From: Blastocladiella emersonii ATCC 22665
Taxonomy: Eukaryota; Blastocladiomycota; Blastocladiomycetes; Blastocladiales; Blastocladiaceae
Direction of reading: 5' to 3'
Length of the DNA: 64,000 bases
Assembly: GCA_025594325.1 (NCBI GenBank)
Contig: JANHCV010000002.1
Span: 496,001-560,000, forward strand
Shown here piece after piece: positions 22,369 through 31,802 of the stretch. Below the pieces are notes generated by a model. The model was not told the origin of the DNA and made no database searches. It saw only the letters and a program-made list of their open reading frames with translations. The number at the start of each line of letters is the position of its first letter. The first letter of the stretch is position 1. The translations under genes were made by a program, and so were the position numbers.

Positions 22369-24240
22369 CTACCAACCGCGGTTACTCGGGATATGGTACA
22401 CGGGTGGTTCCGCAGGAGGCGCTGGTTCGGGCTCCTCGACCTCGGCCAATCGCATGCCTGTTGTCGTCGCGGGCAGCTGAATGGAGGCGACAACCTTGCC
22501 GGCTTCGTCCTTGGGCTCCGTTACGGCAGCGAGAGGGACAGCGACAGCGTGGCCAGGTTTCTCGCCGCTGCTCACGCGCGGAGGCATCACGGCACATGGA
22601 TACTCGTCGTCCCTGGCCTCGTCATCATCGCTGGAACCGTCAAAGTCGACCCCGCAGTCTTCCTCGCCACCATACGAGTAAGCGTACGAGTCGTCGATAG
22701 TCGCGGTCGCGTAGTCGTACACGTCGCGCGAGACCGGGCCGCCTCCGTGTAGGGACATGGCGCCGAACTGGTGGGCAAGCGGGCCAGCGCGGTGCAGGTG
22801 CCACTCGTCGATGCGGGCGCGCAGCGCCCGCAGCTCGTACGAAGAAAGGTCCGAGAAGCCCGCGCTCGGCCGCACGCCGCCCTCGTACGAGTAAATCTGG
22901 ACCGTCTTTCGGTTGACGGCCGAGATATAGCCCGCGAACCAGCGGATCTTGCGCGTCTCAAGCCGCCCGTTAACGACAATCGCCTGGTCCTTCCACAGGT
23001 GGTTCGGATGGACAAAGTGGTACATGACCGAAAGCATCGCGTCCCACGACGCAAGACCGCGCGCGACGCCGTCGCGCAACCACGCCTCGACCCGTTCCAC
23101 GTCCTGCGGCGTAATAGACTCGATGGCCGCGGGCGGCGCGGTTTTGGTCCCGATGAGAGCGCCAATCGACTTGGTGGGTGGGTTCGCCGCGGGAGGAAGC
23201 GCGGGAACCGGCGGCCGGCCCTCGACAAACATGCTGCGGAACGCCTCAAACGAGACGCGGACGACGGGCTTGACCGACTCGGCAGACGTGATGATTGAGG
23301 GGCAAGTATAGTTGGGCGCGATCACGTTGCGCTCGGCGTAGCGCGTCACAAGCTTTGGAAGAGTAGCAAAGAGTCGAAGCGAGGAATCCATGTCGTTCGG
23401 GTTATCAAGCAGGGCAGCGAGATCGGCATCAACCACGCCGCGGAAGTGCCGGGCAAGCCTGTCAAACGCAGCGCGCTCGGTATTGCGCCGCGCAAAAAGT
23501 GTCGTGCTAAGCGCGTAGCGGGCGTGAGCGTTGCCCGGGGGACAGGCATAGTCGCGCTGAGCAACAAAGTCGTCGGTCAACTCGTCGGCGAGAATGTTCA
23601 GGAACGCGTCCAGATCGCGCTCGACAGCCTCGAGAATAGCGGCACGCAAGTCGACACCAAGCTCGCGGTAGTACACCTCGGCGCCCTGCGGGTGGTTGAC
23701 GGCGCCGCCCTTCTTAGGTCGGTAGTACGTGGCGACAGCCTCCCGGACACGAAGGTCGGTAACGCCGTCGGGGTTGCGCAAGTACTGGCGGCGGTCGGAC
23801 ACGGCGCGGTACACCATGGCAGTCAATTGAGGCGACTCGAGCAGAAGCGCAAGCTCGCGGGTGCCGTGCAGCTCCTCGTAACGGATGAAGACGCGCGTCG
23901 CTTCGAGGTGGCACCGGCTCGACCCAGCATTGAGTTTGTGCAGCTTAGGCGTGACGTTCTTGCGGTAGAGGCTGCGGTGAAAGGCAAGACCCGGCAGCTT
24001 ATCGAAGCGGAAGAAATCGGAAGCCGGAAGCGTGTGCACGGTCATGGTCCCCGTGCCGGCGCACAAGTACTCGTTGGGAGCGGGGCCGACCTTGTCGCCG
24101 AGAAGTTCGGGCGGCGGGCCGAACACGCCGCCGACATCGGGCGGCGGGGACCGATGGCGATGGTAGCCGCCGCGGCGACCTCGGAAATTGCCTCGGCCGC
24201 CTCTCCATTGGAAGTGATTCATGGGTTCGTTGCGTTGCAT
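22369..24240 (-). CDS. Family X protein 3 (X3), unknown function (623 aa)
   Basis: Intact single exon, closest to X2. The N-terminus is glycine/arginine-rich (RGGRGNFRGRRGGY), unlike X2, then the shared signature FGPPPELLGDKVGPAPNEY. The core has RELALLLES, a tyrosine-rich segment, DVERVEAWLRDGVARGLASW and WDAMLSVMYHFVHPNHLWK, then RWFAGYISAVNRKTVQIYSY and SYELRALRARIDEWHLHR. An acidic stretch and a proline-rich tail end the protein. The RG-rich start could bind RNA, but nothing else supports that. The frame is open to 24306; the ATG at 24240 is chosen because 24306 would lie only about 15 bp from the promoter module. It follows X4 in tandem on the same strand. Confidence 0.75.
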   Translation of the reverse strand: MQRNEPMNHFQWRGGRGNFRGRRGGYHRHRSPPPDVGGVFGPPPELLGDKVGPAPNEYLCAGTGTMTVHTLPASDFFRFDKLPGLAFHRSLYRKNVTPKLHKLNAGSSRCHLEATRVFIRYEELHGTRELALLLESPQLTAMVYRAVSDRRQYLRNPDGVTDLRVREAVATYYRPKKGGAVNHPQGAEVYYRELGVDLRAAILEAVERDLDAFLNILADELTDDFVAQRDYACPPGNAHARYALSTTLFARRNTERAAFDRLARHFRGVVDADLAALLDNPNDMDSSLRLFATLPKLVTRYAERNVIAPNYTCPSIITSAESVKPVVRVSFEAFRSMFVEGRPPVPALPPAANPPTKSIGALIGTKTAPPAAIESITPQDVERVEAWLRDGVARGLASWDAMLSVMYHFVHPNHLWKDQAIVVNGRLETRKIRWFAGYISAVNRKTVQIYSYEGGVRPSAGFSDLSSYELRALRARIDEWHLHRAGPLAHQFGAMSLHGGGPVSRDVYDYATATIDDSYAYSYGGEEDCGVDFDGSSDDDEARDDEYPCAVMPPRVSSGEKPGHAVAVPLAAVTEPKDEAGKVVASIQLPATTTGMRLAEVEEPEPAPPAEPPVYHIPSNRGW

Positions 24241-24683
24241 GGTAAGGGAGGGAGCTAGTGAGAGGGTGGATCGGTGACGGCGGGAGCGACGCTCAAAACG
24301 AGGCACGGCGGTGCGGCTTACATCACCTGATTCTCACATGATTTCCTGTCGCGTCTCCAATGTGTCAGCCGTCTCGCGCGTGTTTGCCCAGTTCTTGACC
24401 GAGAGTCGTGCAGTCAACCCCTACGACGTCAGCGAGTGCGGCTGAGCGAAAACCCACGCCGCTTAGCTGAGCCGTCGATGCGGAAGCGCGTCAGTCAGCG
24501 TTCTCACGGATACGGTGACGAGACAAAGGTGGAAGAGATACTGATGTATAAAATGGAGAAATTGCTCGCTCAAACTGAGGGCGAGGCACGAAACAAAACA
24601 AAGCCTCACACATGAGGCAACTTGACCTTGGAACGCGACGCGACGCACGCCGAGCATGCAGCCTGAATCAGAGAGCCCGAAGT
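24241..24683. other. Intergenic between X4 and X3
   Basis: Corresponds in position and in its promoter-proximal about 45 bp to the X1-X2 spacer. Contains the X3 promoter module and the X4 3' UTR. No gene is supported. Confidence 0.5.
24323..24357 (-). promoter_or_regulatory. GAGACGCG / TCATGTGA / TCAGGTGA module of X3
   Basis: Read on the minus strand: GAGACGCGAC (24357-24348), TCATGTGA (24341-24334), TCAGGTGA (24330-24323). Same order and nearly the same bases as the module before X2 at 1814-1848. Confidence 0.55.
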
Positions 24684-26213
24684 CTAGGCCGAGTCGGCAT
24701 CGGCGAGGTTGGCGCCATGCAGCTTCATAGCCTCGAGCTTGCGCGCAAGCTCGCATTGGTGCGCGCGCCACTCGTCAATGCGAGAAACAAGCGCGTTCAT
24801 TAACTCGCGCGGATACTGCTTCGCCTTAAGGCTGACCCGGATCCCGTCTTCATACGAGTGAAACTTGATGTTTTCGCCGTTGAACCCGATCGGATCCACA
24901 AGCCAGCGCTGGGAGCAAGTGCCCGCGGAGCCCGCAACGTCGTTCGCAACCTGTTTCCACAGATACTCGGGCTTGATAAAATGCTGGAAGATCGAAAGCA
25001 TCGCATCCCACGATGCGAGCCCGTGTGCGACGTCGGCACGGAGCCAGTCCTCGACCTGCTGAACGTCGCGCGACTTGATGGCACCAAGAGCCAGGGGAGG
25101 CATACCCTTGTCTCCAAGCAGGTTGACAATCGAATAGACAGGGCAGCGCATCACAGGCGGGAGCTTGGGAACCGGGGGCGGGCCGTCAATGAAGAGGCCG
25201 CAGAGAGTTTCGAACGAAAGAGGAAAGTAAGCACAATGGTCTTTGATGGCGGGGATGAGTTTGGGATAGCCGTAGCCGGGCGGAAGAAGACCGACTTTGA
25301 TGTAGCGTTCAACTACCTCGGGAAGCACGGCAACGAGCTGCAGCGGATGCGGGTCGCTAGCTGCACTCGGGAGGCAAGACTTGATTCTCTGCATGACCTC
25401 GCCCATCGTATACTTGAAGTACATAAGCTTCATTATTTCGTCTGAATCGAGATCGAGCTCGCGAAACTTTTCAAAATCATTGAACGATTGAAATAACGTC
25501 GAAATGAGATCGGTGCCAGCATGGCGCCGGTAAAAGGGTGTGAGATCATCAGTGAGCTTGCGCAAGAACGGATTAAACGCATTCTCTGCGGTGAAGGAGA
25601 TGGCGCCACAGTAAACGGCAAGCACTTCGTTGTAAAAATTGTCCGAACCCTTGGGATGGAAGATGCGCTGGCCAGGCGCGGAATGGCGGTGCGCAGCGAT
25701 GGCCGCTCGAAGTCGCGGATCCGAGACCGCCTTGGGACCAATCTTCGAGACAGGGTCGAGGATTGCACGAAAGACGGCAGCGACGTTTGAGCGAGTCTCG
25801 AGAAGCGTAGCAAGAGCGTGAACGCCGTGAAGGCGCTCGAAGTGACGAAAAACGCTGGCCGCTTCGGCTTCAAGCTGCTGCGCGCCGTCGGTAAGCTTGT
25901 TGAGGACCTCGACAATTTCCTCGCGCGTCTTGTAGCGGGCATTGATTCCGGGGAGCACGGTGTCGCGGAAAAACTCGTCGGCAGTAAGTTTGTGCGACTC
26001 GAGGCTCCCGCCGCCAGCAAAGCGATACTCGTCGGAAGTGGGTCGAACGTCGGTACCGACGGGCGAAGGCGGAGCATCCAGCGCTGGCTGGGCGTCATGT
26101 AAAGCAGCTGAGACATCGAGAGTCGGCGGCGAGTCGCGAGCCCCAGCGGAAGCACGCGAGTTCTTGGCCTTGCCGCGGCCGCGGCCACGTTTACCACGTT
26201 TCATTGGATTCAT
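24684..26213 (-). CDS. Family X protein 4 (X4), unknown function (509 aa)
   Basis: Intact single exon, closest to the broken X1. It starts with a strongly basic tail (MKRGKRGRGRGK), possibly nuclear or nucleic-acid binding. The signature is VGTDVRPTSDEYRFAGGGSL, then TADEFFRDTVLPGINARYKT, as in X1. Further on: HALATLLETRSNVAAVFRAI, DVQQVEDWLRADVAHGLASW, WDAMLSIFQHFIKPEYLWK, and a short C-terminus without the acidic tail of X2 and X3. The frame is open to 26387, but the ATG at 26213 lies below the promoter module and gives a plausible start. X4 then X3 on the minus strand mirrors X1 then X2 on the plus strand. Confidence 0.75.
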   Translation of the reverse strand: MNPMKRGKRGRGRGKAKNSRASAGARDSPPTLDVSAALHDAQPALDAPPSPVGTDVRPTSDEYRFAGGGSLESHKLTADEFFRDTVLPGINARYKTREEIVEVLNKLTDGAQQLEAEAASVFRHFERLHGVHALATLLETRSNVAAVFRAILDPVSKIGPKAVSDPRLRAAIAAHRHSAPGQRIFHPKGSDNFYNEVLAVYCGAISFTAENAFNPFLRKLTDDLTPFYRRHAGTDLISTLFQSFNDFEKFRELDLDSDEIMKLMYFKYTMGEVMQRIKSCLPSAASDPHPLQLVAVLPEVVERYIKVGLLPPGYGYPKLIPAIKDHCAYFPLSFETLCGLFIDGPPPVPKLPPVMRCPVYSIVNLLGDKGMPPLALGAIKSRDVQQVEDWLRADVAHGLASWDAMLSIFQHFIKPEYLWKQVANDVAGSAGTCSQRWLVDPIGFNGENIKFHSYEDGIRVSLKAKQYPRELMNALVSRIDEWRAHQCELARKLEAMKLHGANLADADSA

Positions 26214-26628
26214 GTTCGCTTGTTGCTCAGAGGAGACAGAGGCGGCGGGGACGAGTGAACTCGCGAGTGCAACGGTGAGCTGGACAGCCCCTGGACGCGA
26301 GAGTCTAAGCCGGGCGCGCCACACGCGGTTGTCACATGTTTTCTCGACGCGTCTCACCTCGTTCTCACCTCGCGCAAGGCGATTCACGCCGAACTCGAAA
26401 TGCCGGTTGAGTTAAACACTACTGCGCCCGGACTTGTGCCCAAGTGTCTCCGCCTTCTTCAAAATGACCTTTCGATTGAAGCGTGAGGACCGCGCGTTCG
26501 CCTGATTTCACTGGTCAGTCCAGTCCCACTCGCTCACCGTTGTTGGGAAAGAACAAATGACATAGAACATGAATATTGCATTATTGAACAATAATACTAC
26601 GATCCACCAGACCCGTGCCCCGGCTGCG
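26214..26628. other. Intergenic, X4 promoter side
   Basis: Carries the X4 promoter module (26332-26355) and the 3' flank of the J-like gene. No gene is supported. Confidence 0.45.
26332..26355 (-). promoter_or_regulatory. GAGACGCG / CATGTGA module of X4
   Basis: On the minus strand, GAGACGCGTC (26355-26346) is followed by a CATGTGA half-site (26338-26332), about 120 bp before the X4 start codon. Confidence 0.45.
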
Positions 26629-27495
26629 CTACCAATTGATGAAGAACCTCGAGGTCCAGTAACCATCAGTCCGAACGGTGGTCTCAACGCGATAGCGCAG
26701 TTTCCATCCTCCATCTTCGTGGCGCAAGTCCGGATACGAGCGCTTATCTACGATCTCGTCGTACTTGTCGCGTTCGTCCTCGTTGCAGAGAATCAAGTAC
26801 GCAAGCTCGGCAAACTCGGCGCTCTTGGCCGACTCCTCGTCCTTCGAACGAGCGAACGCGTCCCGTTGATCTTTGTAAGCAGCGAAAAGGAGGCGGCCTT
26901 GGCTGGAGACGCTTGGATCCACCTCAAGAAACTCGTACAAACACCTGATGTCTCGTTCTCCGCTGTTATAAAGTCCGGGCTTTCGAGAGGTCCGAGTGCG
27001 ACCAGTATAGCCGGTTGCAGTGTCGCGCGGCACGACCTTGCGGAACTTCATTTTGGCCGGGAGCGGCTTGTACGTCGACGTGGGAGCAGCGCTGCGACCA
27101 AAGGATCCGTACGATGAGGGCGAGCTGCTGCGGTCAGTTGACGACTGGGAGCCGTGCGTGACGGTGACGACCTCGCTTCGCGACAAGGACGACGGCAAAG
27201 AATACGCGCTATTCCCCGAGCGGCTGAACCGAGTCGTATTGGTGGAGGTGGAGTCGCTTCCCGCTCGACTAAACCGAAACGACGAATCTGTGGAGCTAGT
27301 GTAGCTTCCGGAGCGACTAAACCGAGCCGAGTCGGTGGAGCTGCTGTAGCTGGTTTGTGCCGGGAAACTTGAATTGATGGAGGAGCTCTCGACAGGGCAC
27401 ATTGGCTTGGGTCTCTCGGTCTCGGTGGACCGCGATGTGCACTGCCATAGCGCGAAGGCCACGCCGGCCAGAAGCAAGAGAACGACGAAATCCAT
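26629..27495 (-). CDS. Membrane-anchored protein with a J-like domain lacking HPD (288 aa)
   Basis: The protein begins with a hydrophobic signal-anchor (MDFVVLLLLAGVAFALWQ). A serine-rich middle has repeats of the type TDSARFSRSGS (four to five copies, about 45-100). The C-terminal part (about 190-260) looks like a J domain: CLYEFLEVDPSVSS opens like helix I, the middle is AYKDQRDAF, and AELAYLILCNEDERDKYDEI resembles helices III-IV. The HPD tripeptide that activates Hsp70 is missing between helix II and III, so any chaperone role would be non-canonical. The open frame extends to 27603, but the ATG at 27495 puts the signal-anchor first. An ER or other endomembrane location with the J-like part in the cytosol is inferred. 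Confidence 0.6.
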   Translation of the reverse strand: MDFVVLLLLAGVAFALWQCTSRSTETERPKPMCPVESSSINSSFPAQTSYSSSTDSARFSRSGSYTSSTDSSFRFSRAGSDSTSTNTTRFSRSGNSAYSLPSSLSRSEVVTVTHGSQSSTDRSSSPSSYGSFGRSAAPTSTYKPLPAKMKFRKVVPRDTATGYTGRTRTSRKPGLYNSGERDIRCLYEFLEVDPSVSSQGRLLFAAYKDQRDAFARSKDEESAKSAEFAELAYLILCNEDERDKYDEIVDKRSYPDLRHEDGGWKLRYRVETTVRTDGYWTSRFFINW

Positions 27496-28172
27496 GGTGT
27501 GCGGGCGGGTGCTTACTTTCCATGCTCGGGAACGATGGCGCTTTATTGCCTGACTTGCAATCCCCCGTCGAGTTGACTGGGACTCATCACCTTGGACAGA
27601 CAAAAGAAATTTGCGGGACAGTTTTTCTGGGATTCATTGAAGCCTTTTATTGACAAACCGTGGACAGACGTCCCGTTAATTGACAAGATGAGGACATACT
27701 CCTCTCTCGATCGTTAATATAAACGGGAAAGTCTTGGCGGCTGTATCTTTTGCGAACTCGACATTGATATGCTCGGTCCGCAGGCGCTCACGGAGCTCCA
27801 AATTGCCGCGAGACGCGTGATGAAATCAATTATATTCTTAAACGCCGTGGAAAATGAAGTGACTTGGCGCGTCGGACTCGCGGTCCATGGCCTCGCCTTT
27901 CGGCTCGGTTGGCATGAACGCCTCAACCGCGGACGTGGGAGCTCCGCGTTAAAACCCAGTTTGGCGCGTGTTAGTGGACTCGTCTTGGTTGCGAAACGAG
28001 GACTCGCTCGAGGGCGCGAGACGCGTCAAGCAATCACGTTTCAGCATGTGAGCGGCGGGGCGATCAAAATTGCGGCTGTTTGGCGGGTTGCTCTCTCCAC
28101 CATCCCGCCGCCCATGTATCTCGCCGCGCCTCGGCAACCACTCTAGACTTGGCGCAACCAGTTTCTTGCACC
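27496..28172. other. Intergenic between divergent genes
   Basis: About 680 bp, partly AT-rich near 27640-27720. Contains the module at 28018-28051. Short ORFs on both strands (e.g. 27769-28146) show no recognisable features. Confidence 0.4.
28018..28051 (+). promoter_or_regulatory. GAGACGCGTC / CATGTGA module
   Basis: GAGACGCGTC (28018-28027), a TCACG half-site (28034) and GCATGTGA (28044-28051), about 120 bp before the ATG at 28173. Confidence 0.45.
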
Positions 28173-31100
28173 ATGCTGGCCGTCTTCCGGGCGACGGTGC
28201 TCCGCTGTGCCCGACATGCAACCCGGCACCCTCCAGCAGCCTCGCCCCTGGCACTCCTTCGCCTCGACCCCTGCTCCATCATGAGCCTCCGCACCCTCTC
28301 TACCCGATCTCCTCCTATACCTGCGACAGCAACAACCGTCCCCGAGCTCGATGTGTCCCTCGCCGCCAAGTCGCCCTCCTCGCGGCCGCCAAGGCCGGCC
28401 CCCAAACCGATTCCCAGTCGCTTCCGCATTCTCCCTCCACCACCAAGGCTGGACGAGCTGAGCCAGATCAACGACTACCTCCGCTACATGCTCTCGCCCC
28501 GCCGACCGCTGTCGCCCGTGCTCCGCCTCGCCCGCATCGAGCACGCCTTCCCCGAACCACCGCCCGCGGGCGACCCGCCACCAGAGCACGGTGCATCACC
28601 TCGCCTTCTCGACGGCGTGTCGGGGTTGGAAGAGTTTGTCGATCCGCACGCCGACCCGGCACCTGCCTCGGTTGAGGAACCACCACGACCAGCGCGCCCG
28701 CCGCTCACGGCGACAGCGCGTGGCATCGTGCTTCGCGTCCTGTCGCACTGCGCGGCGCTCGAGCTCGCACCCGACGCCCAGCTGCTCTCGTCGCTCGCCC
28801 GGTGCGCGCAACTCGACCGCGACTGGAAGCTCGTCCTCGACCTCGTCGCCGCCATGGACCACATGCCGCTGGACGCGCGGATCCCGCTGTGGCGGCGGGC
28901 GCTACCCTACATTGCAGCCGATGCCCCGACGCTCGCCGTCGGCGCTGCGCAGGCCCACCTGCTGCCCGACGACGCGCCGCCACTCTTTGACGTGCTCGAC
29001 GATCACCGCGTCGCGTCCGCGCTCGTCGAGGCGACGCGGCACTCGGGCGAGGACGGAGTCGTCTTGCTCCAGCGGCTCGCCCAAGTCGCCCTCCACGCCG
29101 AGCGGCAAGGCGACCCCGGCTACGGCCTCCGCTGCGCGCTCGCCACCTTTATCGTCCGCAACCACAAGGGCGTCGACGCGGCGCTCATCGCGGCCGAGCG
29201 CGACGCCATCACGCGCGCTCCACTCGCAGCGGACCCGAAAACCGGCAGCGCCGACGAGCACACGGTCCAGCTCGTCCACGCCATGTGCGCGCGCGACATA
29301 CCCGCTGGTCTCGCCCTGCTCGAGTCCTCGCTGCAGTCGGATGCGCTGCTCGACGTCGCCGCGCGGTATCTCCTACGCGACCGCGGGCACCGCTCCATGG
29401 CAATCAAGATGTTCGCGTCGCAGCTCGGCCGCCCGCGCGCGCGTCCCTCGCTCGACACGTTCCGCTCCATTCTCGTTCACGCGCCGCGGCGGTACGCATG
29501 CGACCGCGTCTGGTACCGCCTGCATCGCGACCACGGGCTCGAGCTGACGCGCGACGCGGCGTTCGACCTCGCCCGGTGGGTCGCGCTCAACGCGCCGGTG
29601 CGGCTGGGCAGCCTCGTCCGCTACTACGAGCGGTGCCGCATCCAGCTGCACGAGACGCCGAGCCAGTGGCGCGCCTTCTTCCGCTCGCTGCGCGCGTCGC
29701 CCGACTGCGCCAAGGTCGACGCCAAGCTCGTGCTCGCACTGTACGAACTGCTCCCGCGCGCCGCAGACCCGGCCGACGTGCTGCCCACGCGCCGCGAGGT
29801 CGACGCCATGTTCCTCACGCACGTGTGCGCGCTCGGCGACGCCGACGCGGCCCGTGAACTCGCCCTCGGCCGCATTGCGCAGTACCCGATTGTCGCGGAC
29901 GGGATTCGCGGTGTCGCGGGGAACCTCCCGCCGACCCTCGCGTACGGCCTGCTGCGCCAGATCTGGGCCCGCGCACGCAACGTCGCCACGGTCGCTGATG
30001 ACGCGCCCGATATCGTCAAGCTCCTCGGCACCGCGCAGAAGCTCGCCGCGCGGGTCCGTCCCACTGACTGCGCGCGGTGGGCGCGACACCTCGACAGCTG
30101 GCTTCGCGTCCTTCCGCCCAACCACCCGGCCCGCGCGCGGTCCGATTCGTGGAGCGTCTCGGTGCGTGCGCTGGGCCGCGTCGGCGACCGCGACGCTCTC
30201 GCGTCCATTGTCAGCAACGCACCCGCACTCGCGCCCGGCGCCGAGTCCGAGGCGCACAACGAGCGGCTCGCGCACCTCGCCACCGCGTACGCGCGCACCT
30301 TGCAGCACGACGAGGCGCGGCGCGTGCTCGCCGGCATGGACCCCGACTCGGCCGCGACCAAACACGCGCGCGTCGCTGTCGCCGCCGCGTTCCTGCGCAC
30401 CGGTGCCCCCGTCGACCCGGCGCGACTCGCGGCCGAGATCAAGCCGGAGCCCGGGTGCATCGCGTCGATCAACGTACAGCTCGCCGCGCTGCGCAACGTC
30501 GGCGACTTTGCCGCGCTCCGTGCCATTGCCGACGCACTCGGCACCCCGCCCGACGCCGCGACGCTGACCATCATCCTCACGGCCGCCCTCCGCGCCGGAC
30601 TCGCCGACCGAGCGTTCGCATCATGGGCCGCCGACTACATCGAGGCTCACGCGCCGCGCGCGGGCCACCGGCACCACGCCCATTTGCTCATCGACTTGCT
30701 CGCGACGACCGCGCGCGACTGGCCGCGCGTCGCGCGTATCGTCGCCGCCATGGCCGCCGACCCGCCGCTCTTCAACGGGTCCCGCAACCGCGCGTCGCAC
30801 GCGAAACACGCGCGGCCGTCGGACGTCACGTTCCGCGGCGTCCACCGCGCGGCGGCGCAGCGGCTCGCCGCGTTGGGTGTCGTGGATCCCGACGAGGCTG
30901 CGGTGTTCGCTTCGGCCGCGCTGGCGCAAGGCGACGGCGACGTGGATTACGTCGCGTGGGCGGAGCCTGCAGCCACGGGCGTCGGGATGCGGATAGTGCC
31001 GAGCCGCGTCGTGGTCCCGCGCGGCGTCGATACCGCCGAGGCGCGCGCTATTCTCGAGTGCATCGAGCGCGTGCTTGAGGTCGAGGCCGCCGAGCGCAGG

Positions 31101-31187
31101 CGGCCGCGGCGGGTCCCGCTCGGCAGCGAGGCGGCGGCGGCGCTCGAGCGCAGGTGGGACGAAGAGTATGGAGTGGGCGGGGTGTAA
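28173..31187 (+). CDS. Large helical-repeat protein, probably mitochondrial, PPR-like (1004 aa)
   Basis: The N-terminus (MLAVFRATVLRCARHATRH, then SLRTLSTRSPP) is basic, hydroxylated and free of acidic residues, as in mitochondrial presequences. The remainder is alanine- and leucine-rich helix-turn-helix, with stretches such as SLARCAQLDRDWKLVLDLVA and LTIILTAALRAGLADRAFAS that resemble pentatricopeptide or related repeats. I cannot define individual repeats with certainty. If PPR, the role would be processing or translation of a mitochondrial RNA. Single exon. The start at 28173 is the first ATG after the promoter module and gives the presequence. It converges on the chitin synthase gene. 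Confidence 0.6.
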   Translation: MLAVFRATVLRCARHATRHPPAASPLALLRLDPCSIMSLRTLSTRSPPIPATATTVPELDVSLAAKSPSSRPPRPAPKPIPSRFRILPPPPRLDELSQINDYLRYMLSPRRPLSPVLRLARIEHAFPEPPPAGDPPPEHGASPRLLDGVSGLEEFVDPHADPAPASVEEPPRPARPPLTATARGIVLRVLSHCAALELAPDAQLLSSLARCAQLDRDWKLVLDLVAAMDHMPLDARIPLWRRALPYIAADAPTLAVGAAQAHLLPDDAPPLFDVLDDHRVASALVEATRHSGEDGVVLLQRLAQVALHAERQGDPGYGLRCALATFIVRNHKGVDAALIAAERDAITRAPLAADPKTGSADEHTVQLVHAMCARDIPAGLALLESSLQSDALLDVAARYLLRDRGHRSMAIKMFASQLGRPRARPSLDTFRSILVHAPRRYACDRVWYRLHRDHGLELTRDAAFDLARWVALNAPVRLGSLVRYYERCRIQLHETPSQWRAFFRSLRASPDCAKVDAKLVLALYELLPRAADPADVLPTRREVDAMFLTHVCALGDADAARELALGRIAQYPIVADGIRGVAGNLPPTLAYGLLRQIWARARNVATVADDAPDIVKLLGTAQKLAARVRPTDCARWARHLDSWLRVLPPNHPARARSDSWSVSVRALGRVGDRDALASIVSNAPALAPGAESEAHNERLAHLATAYARTLQHDEARRVLAGMDPDSAATKHARVAVAAAFLRTGAPVDPARLAAEIKPEPGCIASINVQLAALRNVGDFAALRAIADALGTPPDAATLTIILTAALRAGLADRAFASWAADYIEAHAPRAGHRHHAHLLIDLLATTARDWPRVARIVAAMAADPPLFNGSRNRASHAKHARPSDVTFRGVHRAAAQRLAALGVVDPDEAAVFASAALAQGDGDVDYVAWAEPAATGVGMRIVPSRVVVPRGVDTAEARAILECIERVLEVEAAERRRPRRVPLGSEAAAALERRWDEEYGVGGV

Positions 31188-31802
31188 AATATACTGTCTG
31201 GTGTGGTCTTTGAGAATACGAGCGGATCACGGAGGAAGGAAAGAACGACTTAGGTGTCGGGGTGACTCCCGCAGGCGTGGCGACGCGCGCTTCAGCTCAG
31301 ATCAGGGGCCTTCTTCAAAGAATTGTTGTGGACACGAATCTAGAGGACAATGCGAACCGATGAAGAGTATGCAAGATATGAATCGGCCAAGAAGGTGAGG
31401 CCCCCGATCGCAATCAAGCGATAATGATGTCAGGTTGGATCAGTGACCGGATCAGAGCTGGAGCGGTGCGTTGCTCCTGCGTTGGCCTGCTTCTTGATAT
31501 CGTCAATCCAATTGTAATTTTGTTCACTTTCGGATTTGTTCGCCCCTCAGAAGCGTCGTGACGCGACCAAAAATTGGGAAGCGACGCGACCAAACCTGCG
31601 ACGCGACGCGTCGATCAATCACGTGTGCTGTGAGACAAGTTTGTCTCCGCGGCACTGCTCAGCAGGGAGCCCCCCTGCTGCTCAGCCATCCATCCACTCG
31701 CCATTCGCGCTGTCCTCACTCACAAGGGACGGGCAGGTGATTCGGATAATATACATTGTGCGAAAACGCGAACAAAAATCATCAAAACTGAGCTCACCAC
31801 GC
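31188..31802. other. Convergent 3' intergenic region with GACGCG repeats
   Basis: Both flanking genes end here. Around 31558-31626 there are three GACGCGAC/GACGCGTC copies followed by TCACGTG, like the promoter modules, yet neither neighbour starts here. No convincing ORF. Confidence 0.45.
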
